A DNA stretch of 64,000 nucleotides from Bacteroidales bacterium UBA1735 (lineage in GTDB: Bacteria > Bacteroidota > Bacteroidia > Bacteroidales > Paludibacteraceae), in NCBI GenBank assembly GCA_002315745.1, contig DCID01000009.1, forward strand, positions 38,849 through 102,848, read 5' to 3'. A program made the position numbers and the translations under genes. This document shows, piece by piece, positions 1-8,684 of the stretch; positions within the stretch are counted from its first letter, which is position 1, and every line of letters starts with the position of its first letter. The notes beneath the pieces were generated by a model that searched no databases, was not told the DNA's origin, and was given only the letters and a program-made list of their open reading frames with translations.

Positions 1-106
1 TCGTACCATAGTGCTCCCCTGTTATTGGCCACCTTAGGGTACCCAGAGGACGCCTTACCCCCCTCCCTAGCCGCTGCGCTGTGGCGTGAAACATAGACCG
101 TGAAGT

Positions 107-143
107 GTCGTGAAAAGTCGTGAACTTCACGACTTTTCACGAC
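107..143. repeat. 37-bp perfect inverted repeat
   Basis: Two 18-base arms (107-124 and 126-143) are exact reverse complements around a single central C at 125. Each arm itself contains the direct motif GTCGTGAA twice, so the element is built of a short unit in both orientations. Outside the arms the symmetry becomes imperfect. There is no adjacent T-run, so a terminator role is not supported. Confidence 0.9.
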
Positions 144-247
144 TTCACACTCATACGATATTCTTGCGTTCTCTGCATGTAATATGCTGTATATCACTAT
201 ACTTAACCCATTTGGTTGACTGGTCACCTATCGTTTCCACGGACGCC

Positions 248-323
248 TCCAAACCGTCCATCAAACGTCCTTTACCCGTTCGCATAGCACTACCGCACCG
301 CGGTGTGCCTCCTAGAACATCTA
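248..323. repeat. 76-bp direct repeat, copy 1
   Basis: Identical to 600-675 except for one T/C difference in the CGTCC(T/C)TT-type segment near the left end. It begins TCCAAACCGTCC and ends CCTAGAACATCTA. Both copies lie in the gene-free left end of the window. No coding function is seen. Confidence 0.95.
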
Positions 324-326
324 TCC

Positions 327-345
327 CTCCCCCTTCGAGGGGGAG
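327..345. repeat. GC-rich hairpin, CTCCCCC/GGGGGAG
   Basis: Seven-base arms (327-333, 339-345) flank a TTCGA loop, followed by GTCGGTGGGGG. This resembles the C-rich hairpin repeats common between Bacteroidales genes. It is structurally similar to, but not the same sequence as, the 35-bp element found inside nadD, yicC, rsgA and ligA. Confidence 0.75.
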
Positions 346-599
346 TCGGTGGGGGTCTTGGGTCTTATTCCACCACCGCCCCTTGGGCATTGTAGTACAC
401 CCCATTCCGCTCGATGAGAAGAAAAATGGGTATTATAGTGTAAAATACTGATAATCAGCGATACTACCTTAGTGATTCGTTAGTGATACCTTAGTCCGTC
501 TCGGCACATGCAAGGGCTTTGCAGATGCTTTCTCTAGAACAGCGTAGCGGTCTAGAAAATCTAGAATGTCTAGGCTTAGGATAACTAGGATAACTAGGA

Positions 600-675
600 T
601 CCAAACCGTCCATCAAACGTCCTTCACCCGTTCGCATAGCACTACCGCACCGCGGTGTGCCTCCTAGAACATCTA
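600..675. repeat. 76-bp direct repeat, copy 2
   Basis: Second copy of the repeat at 248-323, same orientation, 352 bases downstream, with one mismatch. The flanks of the two copies differ completely, so the repeated unit has sharp borders. Confidence 0.95.
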
Positions 676-847
676 GTGAGCGCAGCGTCCTAGGACTTCT
701 AGGCTATCCTAGTCCTCTACTTCGTCCATTTCAGGGCGATACCATCGCCCGCTTTCCTATCTTTTATTCGAGTATAGGGTGAGCGCTTTCCCAATTAGCC
801 GTAGTTACGCCGTTGTTAGATTGGTAGCAGAAAGGGCTGGTTTTTAG

Positions 848-3220
848 TTAGACATTATCTGAGTTGATGTTATCTAAATCCAACAAACTCCAGCCACTAA
901 TATCTGTGGTGTTTTCTATAGGTGTAGGGGAATAGTACCAGTTATTTGTATTCTCTTTCTTGATCAATAGTCCACCAATATACCTTACATTGCTATTCTC
1001 ATTCCGTTGTTTTATGTACTCTAATAGCGCGTTATGTTTCTGTACGCCATTCTTGTCTGATCCTTCGGTTTTGGTATCAAAGAGCCCTATCGTTCCATCG
1101 GTTAATCGGAAGATATAATCCACATAAAAGCATCGAGGGTTACCATCTATGTCGGTATAAGGAATAGCAAAGTGCTGCTTACCATTATCGCCGTTCTTAT
1201 ACCACCAGTCTATGTTCATGTCATAATCCAATTTGTGACTGAATTGTTTTTCGGGATCATAAGCATTCTTCTGCTCAAAATAGGGCAACAAGTAGTGCCT
1301 GCGATAATCCTCTATGGCATGATACGTATCGGTATTAAAAGTCAGCGTATCAGGAATCTGCCACATCACTTGATGATAGGTATCTCCTATTACTTCTTCC
1401 GATTTGACTTTCAGTCGCGCCTTATATCTGTCTAATGCTTTATCGATGATATGGGCAAACTTATCTCTATTTTGATTATACAGGATTACACGGACGGCAT
1501 CAAAATGATTAAGAAACCCTAAATACTGCTCTAACGAATATGCCAACGCACCTTTTAGTACGGGTATGGAATCGTATGGAGCAAATGCCGCAATGTGTTT
1601 CTTGCAGAAGCGAGTAAGCAGGTAGTCTAATTCATTGTTATTGACAGCCAATCGGGCACTTTCAACTATTTCTACGCGCCCAGTATCTGATGGCATCTCT
1701 ATGTCTTTAGGAATCTCCACAAAAATACGCGTCACATCTGTTTGAACGCCTTTCGTCCTTGCTTTTTGCCGATTGTTGGTAAAGGCCGATGGCATCGTCT
1801 CCTCTGCTTTGTGCAGGAAGTTGTCAGTATGCTCAAAATCATAGGGGTCAAACAACTCTAAAGGCGAGAAATCAAAATAGTGTTGCATTTCCTCCATAAA
1901 AAGTTTGCGAAAATCGTAACCCAAGCGGTTACGTACTCGCGGATGCTCTTGATAAACGGACGGAAGTGCAAACCCAGGTAAATCCATTCGCTTTTGAGCA
2001 TGTATGGTTGAAATATAGTTGGCTTCGTCTGCCTTGATATCAAAGTATTTCTGCGTCAAGTTGGTATAGACATATCCAACATTTAAGGATTCATTCGTAT
2101 AGTGCCGTCGCTCTGGCATGCGGAGGACACGACCAACCACTTGTGTAGAGAATGTCATACTTTTCCACTCGCGGAAGACTAATAGCACAGCCGCACGTGG
2201 ACAATCCCAACCTAAAGCGATGGCTTGTTTGAATATCAGCACCTCTGTCAGATTATCGTTGTCAGAAATATGCTGTTCGTTAAAGTCGTGGCGTTTGCTC
2301 AGCCAAATGCCCAATTTTCCGTTCTCTACCGATATACCTTTCTCTCGCAAGTGGTTTTCTATCACTTCCACCATCGTTTGCTCGATATTATCCAAGTCTT
2401 CCTTGCTGTCATTCGGTAATTGGATAAGCAGTAGTGGATTGACATTTGACCCTGCCTCTTTGTACATCTGCGACAAAGCCCTACGCCGATCAAGGGCTGT
2501 ATCTAAAAGGCGCATATCTACTGTTTCGTTCTCTTGGTTGCTATTGGAAACGATATTGGGATTTAAGATAACCTGTTTCTTAATCATTTCTTCAGCAATA
2601 ACATCTTCTCGTGCGACTGCTTCGAACGCATCTGGATTCGTGGTGTGAGGCGTGGCAGAAATACGCAATTCTACTTTAGGGTTGATACGCTGGATAAACA
2701 ACTGGCTCTTCTCGGCATCTTTTCCTGCATAGTAATGCTCCTCGTCTATAATCATCACAATGGGGATATTGTTTTGGCGAGTGGCTGTCACCAATTGCCC
2801 GATATTGCGATTTTGCTCATTATCACGAATGATAACAGCATTATCTTTGTTCACACTTGCCCAGTTAAGAAAGAGCACATCACCACGATGCAGACCACTT
2901 TGGATGTCCACTTCATCAAAAGTCATGGGGTGCAAACTACGTGTTTCGCTGAAGTAGTTTTGCATACTTTGATAACTCTGTATGTGCAGTTTCTGCGGTG
3001 CCAGCCAAATGAAAGCCACCTCAGAATAGATACAGTCACCACCATCTACAATTTCAGCAGTCAGCTGTTCCAACAGGGCAGATGCCATCAGCGTCTTTCC
3101 CGAACCTGTGGGCGACTTAAACACTAACACCTTACGATTAGCCGAAGCATTCAGCAAATCAATCATGTCCGCTTTCAATTTGCGGAGAACGCGTTTTTGA
3201 TATTCTTTTAAGGTTACCAT
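848..3220 (-). CDS. res: Type III restriction enzyme, Res subunit
   Basis: DNA-translocating and cleaving subunit of a type III restriction-modification system; it cuts DNA with Mod when unmethylated head-to-head sites are present. The 790-residue product has a superfamily 2 helicase core: a Q-motif-like start, Walker A SPTGSGKT near residue 40, the Walker B box DEEH near 160, SATPHTT near 190 and a VGRVLRMP motif VI near 365. Near the C terminus, DGTIGLFDTKTEG (about 715-730) fits the PD-(D/E)XK endonuclease site. The start ATG overlaps the end of mod by 7 bases, so the two are co-translated. The protein is slightly shorter than many Res proteins but shows no disruption. Function follows from the family; the recognition site cannot be read. 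Confidence 0.93.
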   Translation of the reverse strand: MVTLKEYQKRVLRKLKADMIDLLNASANRKVLVFKSPTGSGKTLMASALLEQLTAEIVDGGDCIYSEVAFIWLAPQKLHIQSYQSMQNYFSETRSLHPMTFDEVDIQSGLHRGDVLFLNWASVNKDNAVIIRDNEQNRNIGQLVTATRQNNIPIVMIIDEEHYYAGKDAEKSQLFIQRINPKVELRISATPHTTNPDAFEAVAREDVIAEEMIKKQVILNPNIVSNSNQENETVDMRLLDTALDRRRALSQMYKEAGSNVNPLLLIQLPNDSKEDLDNIEQTMVEVIENHLREKGISVENGKLGIWLSKRHDFNEQHISDNDNLTEVLIFKQAIALGWDCPRAAVLLVFREWKSMTFSTQVVGRVLRMPERRHYTNESLNVGYVYTNLTQKYFDIKADEANYISTIHAQKRMDLPGFALPSVYQEHPRVRNRLGYDFRKLFMEEMQHYFDFSPLELFDPYDFEHTDNFLHKAEETMPSAFTNNRQKARTKGVQTDVTRIFVEIPKDIEMPSDTGRVEIVESARLAVNNNELDYLLTRFCKKHIAAFAPYDSIPVLKGALAYSLEQYLGFLNHFDAVRVILYNQNRDKFAHIIDKALDRYKARLKVKSEEVIGDTYHQVMWQIPDTLTFNTDTYHAIEDYRRHYLLPYFEQKNAYDPEKQFSHKLDYDMNIDWWYKNGDNGKQHFAIPYTDIDGNPRCFYVDYIFRLTDGTIGLFDTKTEGSDKNGVQKHNALLEYIKQRNENSNVRYIGGLLIKKENTNNWYYSPTPIENTTDISGWSLLDLDNINSDNV

Positions 3221-5064
3221 ATCTCTGTCTTTTTATAATCGTTAATTGTTGCATTATCCAAGGCATGTTGAATATCTTCCTGCATTGCCTTGTCTGGAGT
3301 GACGGGCTCTAATTCTTTCACTTTCTTTTGGGGCAATACGCGACGCATAGCATTGAGAATAGCATCGGGTATCGCACAAAGTTCTATTTTGTCTAAGACC
3401 TCACTAAAGTCGTCCGTATAAGGATATGCGCCATCGGCAAACACATATACCTTAATCTTTTCTCCCTCTGGCAGATTGGCTATAAATGTCACCAACTCGG
3501 GTATCAAATCGGGGTTGTATAAGATGATTAGTCGTTTCTCGTTGTTGGTAAAGAACCGCGCTTGTTTGTCCATACAAGGTTGTTCATTGTAGCAGTCTTC
3601 TTTGATACAGAGCATGTCTGTAGCCAAGTAAACAAGTTTTCTGCGGTTTTGTAAGGTATTCTCTCTGCCCACAAAGTCTGTTCTGTAGTAACGAAGGGTG
3701 TTAGCATGCAAGCCTTCGATATGCCTATTCCCTGTAGTTAAATATCCAACAATGACGCGTCTATTTCTCTCATACGTGATGTCTGATATGGTTTTATATC
3801 CCATCTTATATGCTGCTTCACACCATTTTTTTGCTTTTTCTTTGCCATCAATAATTTCCCAAGTTGTCTCTGGTGCTTGAACTAATATACATTGGCGAAA
3901 ACCTTTGTCCTCAGCATTCATCTCCATAGTAGCATGAAGCGTCGTTCCCGATCCTGCAAAGAAATCTAAAATAACTGCATTTTTGTTTTCATATTTAAGA
4001 TTAAGTAGATACTTTATCAATGCTAAAGGTTTAGGATTAGTAAAACTAGCTGCTCCCATAACTGCCTTATAATCATCCGTACCATTATCTGATGTACCAA
4101 AACGCTCAGCAGATAAAAAATTCATAGGTGCTTGCCCTACAACTTCTGATAAAAACACTTTTTTTCTAAATCCATCTTTCCCATGATGAATCATGTTTAA
4201 TGCAAATAATTCATCTAATGTATCTTGCCCAACAAACCATTTTTTCGTCAACTCCGTACCATCAGGGAGTTTTAATGTTGATGGTTTGTTTGAATTTGAA
4301 TCAGCCCATAAAGGAGAGGTTATCCATGGTCCTCTAGGATCATTATCTGGATTTTTATAAGCTTTAAGACCTTTGGCAGTCAAGCCATCTGGGGTAATAA
4401 TTGCTTCATTGGCATAACATAGAATATATTCAATATTAGCAGATAAGCCCATAGATATTTCTCGCTCTTTATCTATAAGTTTATTGGAGGGTCTTACTTT
4501 TTTGTGCCAATGAAGTGTTCCAACAAATTTGCTTTCTCCAAATATTCCATCCGATAATACCTTTAGATTAGCATATTCGCGCTCGTCTATAGAAATAAAT
4601 ATAAAACCCGTAGAAGACAGTAGCCGTTTGGCAATATTCAGTCGCTTAGCCATAAACGACAGCCACTTGCTATGACGGTACTCGTCTTCGGAATCTACGT
4701 AAGCATCATTATACACAAAGTCCTTATTGCCCGTATTATATGGCGGATCAATATAGATAACATCAATCTTACCCTCATGCGTATAACTGAGGGCAGTTAG
4801 GGCTTCAAGGTTATCGCCCTCGATAAGAATATGATTGGGAGCTTCGGGATCTTTGGATAAAAGAGCTCGTTCTTTTACTTCGCGCAATACGGGTAATTCA
4901 CTTCTGAGGCGTTCTTCTACATCTTCTACTTTTTCTTCCCAAACCAAGCCATACCGCTTACGTTCGTGCAGCAGTTCTAACAATTGTGACTTGGTCTCAT
5001 TGTCTAATCCTTCTAATGAATTGATCCTTTGTGCTAATTCTTCTTTGTCAATTTTACTTGCCAT
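3214..5064 (-). CDS. mod: Type III adenine-specific methyltransferase, Mod subunit
   Basis: Modification and recognition subunit of the type III system, expected to make N6-methyladenine from S-adenosylmethionine on one strand of an asymmetric site. The 616-residue protein has the catalytic motif DPPYNTGNKDF near residue 106 and, later, the AdoMet-binding motif DFFAGSGTT near 365, the beta-class order usual for type III Mod. The region between them holds the variable target-recognition part. It is followed directly by res. No long homopolymer or tetranucleotide tract that would cause phase variation was seen in the gene. A possible upstream -7 box (TATATTTG, reverse strand of 5191-5198) lacks a convincing -33 partner. 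Confidence 0.94.
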   Translation of the reverse strand: MASKIDKEELAQRINSLEGLDNETKSQLLELLHERKRYGLVWEEKVEDVEERLRSELPVLREVKERALLSKDPEAPNHILIEGDNLEALTALSYTHEGKIDVIYIDPPYNTGNKDFVYNDAYVDSEDEYRHSKWLSFMAKRLNIAKRLLSSTGFIFISIDEREYANLKVLSDGIFGESKFVGTLHWHKKVRPSNKLIDKEREISMGLSANIEYILCYANEAIITPDGLTAKGLKAYKNPDNDPRGPWITSPLWADSNSNKPSTLKLPDGTELTKKWFVGQDTLDELFALNMIHHGKDGFRKKVFLSEVVGQAPMNFLSAERFGTSDNGTDDYKAVMGAASFTNPKPLALIKYLLNLKYENKNAVILDFFAGSGTTLHATMEMNAEDKGFRQCILVQAPETTWEIIDGKEKAKKWCEAAYKMGYKTISDITYERNRRVIVGYLTTGNRHIEGLHANTLRYYRTDFVGRENTLQNRRKLVYLATDMLCIKEDCYNEQPCMDKQARFFTNNEKRLIILYNPDLIPELVTFIANLPEGEKIKVYVFADGAYPYTDDFSEVLDKIELCAIPDAILNAMRRVLPQKKVKELEPVTPDKAMQEDIQHALDNATINDYKKTEIW

Positions 5065-5515
5065 AGATAGTTATGTTTGTGCACGGCTATCTACAACATT
5101 ATTGGCATACACTATCCGACACGAAAAAAGGGCATGAGCACTTCTTATGGTCGTCAAAAGGTTGAAGCGTAGGATATCTCTGACCTCTCGCAAATATAAG
5201 ATATATGCCCACACCCTGAGGTGTAAGGCATCAATCTATCTTCATATTTGCGATTGGCATTCCTACGTATTTACCAATACGTATAAGCCAACCATCATTG
5301 CTGTGGTATTTATCAGAGAAAATAAGTTTCCTACGCTTCATTTCTTGACGACCACAATGATAGTCTGATGCTATTTATTTTTTCCATTCCCGTTTTACAC
5401 GCCCACTGCGATACGGGTGTCTCCGCTGTTTAACGTCGGTCGGCGACGCTCACTTTTTTATCGTTGTGCGAGGCAACTTATTCTTGAGTCTCAATTAGCA
5501 AGGGAATATGGTACA
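5065..5515. other. Gene-free spacer with inverted repeats
   Basis: No gene is supported in these 451 bases. About 5147-5175 and 5329-5357 form a long imperfect inverted repeat (shared TGGTCGTCAA and GAAGCGTAGGA blocks). Between them are shorter matches, for example CGCAAATATAAGAT at 5190-5203 against ATCTTCATATTTGCG near 5238-5252. The layout resembles a small palindromic insertion upstream of mod, but no transposase or clear target duplication is visible. From 5380 to 5515 nothing specific is seen. Confidence 0.6.
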
Positions 5516-5755
5516 TTATGCTTGAGCATATAGATATTCAGGCGCGAAACCAATCTCGTTATTCCAATCCACAGACCAAGGATCTAATTTGAAGGACTTA
5601 AAATATGCCAAATCCTTCAATTTAGTACATATACCTTCTTGGGCTAACGGCAAAAAATCGACGAGTTTAATCTTCCCATCATTAAATGTAAGCCGAAGAA
5701 CATAGTCTTTGACATACTCCGCATTTACGACATATAGTAATTCTCCCTTCTTCAT
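5516..5755 (-). CDS. DUF2442 family small protein
   Basis: A 79-residue protein matching the DUF2442 pattern: a short beta-rich start (YVVNAEYVKDYVLRLTFNDG), then a VDF-L motif, and the end DPWSVDWNNEIGFAPEYLY with the conserved W-N and EY-LY residues. The biochemical role of the family is not established. It lies 1 base after the DUF4160 gene, and this pairing is seen in many bacteria, which has led to suggestions of a toxin-antitoxin-like module. The nearby type III restriction genes fit a small defence or mobile-gene block. The family call is firm; function is open. Confidence 0.8.
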   Translation of the reverse strand: MKKGELLYVVNAEYVKDYVLRLTFNDGKIKLVDFLPLAQEGICTKLKDLAYFKSFKLDPWSVDWNNEIGFAPEYLYAQA

Positions 5756-5756
5756 G

Positions 5757-6014
5757 TTATTGTAAAGGATCTATTTTCATTAACGACTCATGCCTTTCCA
5801 ATCTATTCCAGTTTTCAATGAGTTCTTCCTGATGGCAATCTAACCAGTCATAAACCAACCGAAGCGCTCTACGAGGCAAACTCCCAGTAACAATACCATC
5901 TGTGATGGTAATTTCGGCTTTATATTCACCATATATGACATGGAAATGAGGTGGTTGATGCTCATTCATATACATATAGATGTCTATTCCATAAAAACTA
6001 CTAATCTCTGGCAT
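5757..6014 (-). CDS. DUF4160 family small protein
   Basis: An 85-residue protein starting at the ATG at 6014; the upstream in-frame TTG at 6023 adds only MII and is less likely. It carries the DUF4160 hallmarks: MPEISSFYGI, then NEHQPPHFHV(I)YG, ITITDGIV-G-LP and a C-terminal helix with the W-N pair near the end. The HQPPHFH box is the most conserved part of the family. The function is unknown. It is first in an operon with the DUF2442 gene, behind its own clear promoter at 6041-6071. A toxin-antitoxin-like role is possible but not shown. Confidence 0.82.
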   Translation of the reverse strand: MPEISSFYGIDIYMYMNEHQPPHFHVIYGEYKAEITITDGIVTGSLPRRALRLVYDWLDCHQEELIENWNRLERHESLMKIDPLQ

Positions 6015-6040
6015 AATTATCAACTTTTACAATTGCGCCG

Positions 6041-6071
6041 CAAAATTACAACTTATTTTTGATATATGCAA
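6041..6071 (-). promoter_or_regulatory. Bacteroidetes-type promoter for DUF4160-DUF2442
   Basis: On the minus strand, TTG (6069-6071) and TAATTTTG (6041-6048) are separated by 20 nt, ending in TTGCGGCG. This matches the TTG/TAnnTTTG signature and predicts transcription starting about 20 bases before the ATG at 6014. Confidence 0.85.
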
Positions 6072-6109
6072 ACCTTGCGGCTATTTTTGTTGTTTTTTAT
6101 AACAAGCTT

Positions 6110-7360
6110 TTATTTCTCAATACCGAGCAACTCTACCTCGAAGATAAGGGTGGAGTATGGAGGAATAGAACCAGCAGCTTGTGCGCCGTAGCCCAACTCC
6201 TGAGGGATATAGAAGCGGAACTTACTGCCTACTGGCATCAGTTGCACACCTTCCGTCCAACCCTTGATGACTTGGTTCAAACCAAAGACGATAGGCTCGC
6301 CACGATCTACACTGCTGTCAAATACCGTACCATCAATGAGTGTACCATGATAGTGCACTTTGACACGGCTCTCAGCCGTTGGACGAGCACCTCTACCCAT
6401 GCGCAACACCTCGTATTGTAAGCCGCTTTCGGTTACTTGGACGCCATCTTTGAGTTTGTTCTCCTCTAAGAACTGCTCGCCTTGCTCCTTTACGTTGCCG
6501 TATTTGAGGGTATTAAGGGTGTTCTGGATGTACTCACCAGCACTCTGTGCGTCAAATTGGTTGAATACGCCATATAGGCCATTCACAAAACCTTGCTTGA
6601 TAAGTTCGAAGTCGGTAGATAGGCTGGCTTCGCCAATCAGACCTTGCGCCTCTTGCTCGCGGATGCTGCGACCAATCTGCTCACCCATGTTCACAATCTG
6701 TGGGTTGATGTAGTTCTTTTTCAGCGCTTGATTGAGGTTGTCGATCAACTCATCCACCATCGTGTTGTCGCTGTCGTTATTGAGGATATACATTTTGATT
6801 TCGCCACCATTGACTAAACCAAACGCATAGTTCAGACTGTCCACTTTGTTCTTAAGGCGAATAGCGTTCACTTTCTTACCACACTTAGCGCGAACAACCT
6901 TGCCGGCTTTGGTGATGGTGTCTAAGGTCGATAATTGGTACTGGGTCTGGAAGAACATACGTGCATACTCGACATCCATGATGGTTGTGTCCTCGTAGAT
7001 ACCATTGACCAAACCTTGGAAGAAAATCTTCTCATTCAGCGTCCAAGCGCTGTTCTCTGCCAAACCAGTCTTTTCCGATAACTTAACGGCATTACCGATG
7101 TTACGACCAATCATAGCGGCATCACTGGGCTGCTCTTCGATCTCATAACCACGTACCAAGGCGTCGATGAACTCTGCAATAGCTTCGTCGCTACTGTCGT
7201 TCTGCATTTGGTACATCTTTAGATTAGCTCCGTTAACCAAACCTAAGGCATAGTTCATGGAGTCGTTCATGTCTGTCAATACAGCATCCTTAGCGCTGTA
7301 CGTGTTCCCGCAGGAAAGCATTGCTAATGCAGCAATGACTAAAATACTTAGTTTTTTCAT
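6110..7360 (-). CDS. FKBP-type peptidyl-prolyl isomerase, lipoprotein
   Basis: A 416-residue lipoprotein expected to catalyse cis-trans isomerisation of proline peptide bonds in the periplasm. The signal sequence ends in LAMLSC, giving lipid attachment at Cys17. Two successive N-terminal FKBP_N-like segments, each with a DS-NYALG-VNG motif (near residues 32-45 and 174-187), are followed by a complete C-terminal FKBP domain: KVHYHGTLIDGTVFDSS, then GLNQVIKGWTEG and ELGYGAQAAGSIPP-STLIFEVELLGIEK. The duplicated dimerisation segment is unusual, since FkpA-like proteins usually have one. It lies 40 bases after a second FKBP gene with no promoter between, only a TTTGAAAAT tandem repeat. Confidence 0.92.
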   Translation of the reverse strand: MKKLSILVIAALAMLSCGNTYSAKDAVLTDMNDSMNYALGLVNGANLKMYQMQNDSSDEAIAEFIDALVRGYEIEEQPSDAAMIGRNIGNAVKLSEKTGLAENSAWTLNEKIFFQGLVNGIYEDTTIMDVEYARMFFQTQYQLSTLDTITKAGKVVRAKCGKKVNAIRLKNKVDSLNYAFGLVNGGEIKMYILNNDSDNTMVDELIDNLNQALKKNYINPQIVNMGEQIGRSIREQEAQGLIGEASLSTDFELIKQGFVNGLYGVFNQFDAQSAGEYIQNTLNTLKYGNVKEQGEQFLEENKLKDGVQVTESGLQYEVLRMGRGARPTAESRVKVHYHGTLIDGTVFDSSVDRGEPIVFGLNQVIKGWTEGVQLMPVGSKFRFYIPQELGYGAQAAGSIPPYSTLIFEVELLGIEK

Positions 7361-7372
7361 ACTAATTAAAAG

Positions 7373-7398
7373 TTTGAAAATTTGAAAATTTGAAAATT
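7373..7398. repeat. 9-bp tandem repeat TTTGAAAAT
   Basis: About three copies of TTTGAAAAT fill the spacer between the two FKBP genes. It is one of many unrelated short tandem repeats that occupy intergenic gaps in this window. Confidence 0.85.
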
Positions 7399-7400
7399 AT

Positions 7401-7910
7401 TTATTCTATTCCGAGAAGTTCGACGGTGAAGATTAGCGCTGCGTATGGAGGAATACTGCCTCCTGCGCCTTGTGCGCCATATCCGAGTTCGTAAGGGATA
7501 TACAACTTATACTTACTACCAACCGACATCAACTGCAAGCCTTCTGTCCAACCTTTGATCACTTGGTTGAGGCCAAACGTGATGCTCTCGCCGCGTTTGT
7601 AACTACTGTCGAACACGGTACCATCAATCAGCGTCCCTTCGTAGTGCACACGTACGGTGTCGGTGGCTTTGGGTTTTTGACCAAGGGTGGATTCAATCAC
7701 TTCGTACTGCAAACCGCTTGCCGTTGTCTTCACTTCCGCACGCTTCGCGTTCTCAGCGAGGAATTTTTCACCGGCTGCTTTCGCTTCGGTCGAAGCTTTG
7801 AGCACAAAATCCATACCTTCCTGGAACTCCTTCATATTGAGTTCCTTCTCTCCGTACTGCATCAGATATTGTGCTACGGATGTTCCTAATTGGAAACTTA
7901 AACTGTTCAT
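7401..7910 (-). CDS. FKBP-type peptidyl-prolyl isomerase, FklB-like
   Basis: A 169-residue protein without a signal peptide, so probably cytoplasmic. It has a short FKBP_N segment (residues 1-50: MNSLSFQLGTSVAQYL, then EGMDFVLKAS) and a full FKBP catalytic domain with VRVHYEGTLIDGTVFDSS, GLNQVIKGWTEGLQLM and ELGYGAQGAGGSIPPYAALIF, which keeps the aromatic and GY-G residues of the active pocket. The N-terminal dimerisation part is shorter than in FklB of about 205 residues. The start ATG at 7908-7910 is the only good one. It is downstream of riboflavin synthase and probably in the same transcript. Confidence 0.9.
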   Translation of the reverse strand: MNSLSFQLGTSVAQYLMQYGEKELNMKEFQEGMDFVLKASTEAKAAGEKFLAENAKRAEVKTTASGLQYEVIESTLGQKPKATDTVRVHYEGTLIDGTVFDSSYKRGESITFGLNQVIKGWTEGLQLMSVGSKYKLYIPYELGYGAQGAGGSIPPYAALIFTVELLGIE

Positions 7911-7957
7911 ATTATTTACGATTTACGAATGTACAATGTACGATTTATTTACGATTT
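7911..7957. repeat. Short direct repeats of TTACGATTTACG type
   Basis: Units such as TTTACGATTTACGAATGTAC recur across this 47-base gap between the riboflavin synthase and FKBP genes. The repeat overlaps the end of the riboflavin synthase gene and supplies its stop codon. Confidence 0.8.
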
Positions 7958-8569
7958 AGTAAGGGAAGCGAAGCGGGCGAGGTACTTGCCAATGATGTCG
8001 AATTCGATATTCACCTCGGTGCCCACTTGGATATACTGGAAGTTTGTCACCTCGTGGGTGTACGGGATGATGCACACGCTCACGTAGCCTTTATCACCTT
8101 GCACATCGGGCTCACATACGGTTAGGCTCACACCGTTGATGGCTACACTACCTTTATCGACGCAAAAGTACCCACGCGCAATCATCTCTTTGGACGAATC
8201 GTACTCGAACCGGTAGTACCAACTACCCTCCGTCTCGTGCACATCGATGCATACCGCTTTCTGATCCACATGCCCTTGCACGATATGTCCGTCCAACAAC
8301 TTATCCATCGTCATCGCCCGCTCTACATTGACCCAATCTCCTACCTTCAAACTATCGAGGTTAGTCAGACGCAGCGTCTCCTGCATCGCCGTCACTGTAT
8401 AGAGGTCTCCCTCGTTCTTGACTACTGTCAAACACACGCCGTTATGCGCAATCGACTGGTCTATACCCATCGTCGCAGGGTATGGGTTACGTAGCGTAAA
8501 ATGCTTATTGGTCTGCTCGGTCTCAATACGTACGACCTGAGCCATGGCTTCTACTATTCCTGAGAACAT
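7949..8569 (-). CDS. ribE: Riboflavin synthase, alpha chain
   Basis: Converts two 6,7-dimethyl-8-ribityllumazine molecules to riboflavin, the last step of the pathway. The 206-residue protein begins MFSGIVEAMAQV and has the internal twofold repeat of lumazine-binding domains: IAHNGVCLTVV with DGHIVQGHVDQ in the first half, and VAINGVSLTVCEP in the second. Length is normal for the family. The final residues TKS and the stop lie in an intergenic repeat. It has its own promoter at 8595-8625 and leads the FKBP operon. The partner enzyme lumazine synthase is encoded at 22996-23496, so the rib genes are not clustered. Confidence 0.97.
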   Translation of the reverse strand: MFSGIVEAMAQVVRIETEQTNKHFTLRNPYPATMGIDQSIAHNGVCLTVVKNEGDLYTVTAMQETLRLTNLDSLKVGDWVNVERAMTMDKLLDGHIVQGHVDQKAVCIDVHETEGSWYYRFEYDSSKEMIARGYFCVDKGSVAINGVSLTVCEPDVQGDKGYVSVCIIPYTHEVTNFQYIQVGTEVNIEFDIIGKYLARFASLTKS

Positions 8570-8594
8570 AGTTATACAAATTCAAAAAACGCGG

Positions 8595-8625
8595 CAAAAG
8601 TACAAAATTTTTTTTGATTATGCAA
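8595..8625 (-). promoter_or_regulatory. Bacteroidetes-type promoter for ribE operon
   Basis: Minus strand TTG (8623-8625) and TACTTTTG (8595-8602), 20-nt spacing, about 26 bases before the riboflavin synthase ATG. Confidence 0.85.
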
Positions 8626-8684
8626 ATTCTGCCACTAACTTTTTCTACTTTTAGAACCTTTTAGAACTTTTTCTGCCTTTTTTC

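Larger units (their letters stand above)
1..847. other. Gene-free, repeat-rich region
   Basis: No credible gene is seen in these 847 bases. The open frames present run through repeats and lack any family resemblance. The region contains a 37-bp perfect inverted repeat (107-143), a 76-bp direct repeat pair (248-323 and 600-675), a GC-rich hairpin (327-345), many CTAG-containing short repeats (about 530-600 and 660-715), and a segment (about 763-815) that matches the opposite strand of the gene-free region near 63285-63385. It looks like an accumulation of dispersed intergenic repeats downstream of the restriction gene res. Confidence 0.7.

Noticed and set aside
110..451. A 113-codon plus-strand frame in the left gene-free region
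   Set aside because: It runs through the 37-bp inverted repeat, one copy of the 76-bp repeat and a C-rich hairpin, and has no family resemblance.
2118..3127. Long plus-strand frames opposite the res gene
   Set aside because: They lie in the antisense frames of a clear Res protein and show no motif of their own.
3214..5064. Phase-variable Mod
   Set aside because: No long homopolymer or short tandem repeat was seen in mod, so the well-known phase-variation mechanism is not supported.
8570..8594. FMN riboswitch upstream of riboflavin synthase
   Set aside because: The leader is only about 26 bases, far too short for that riboswitch.
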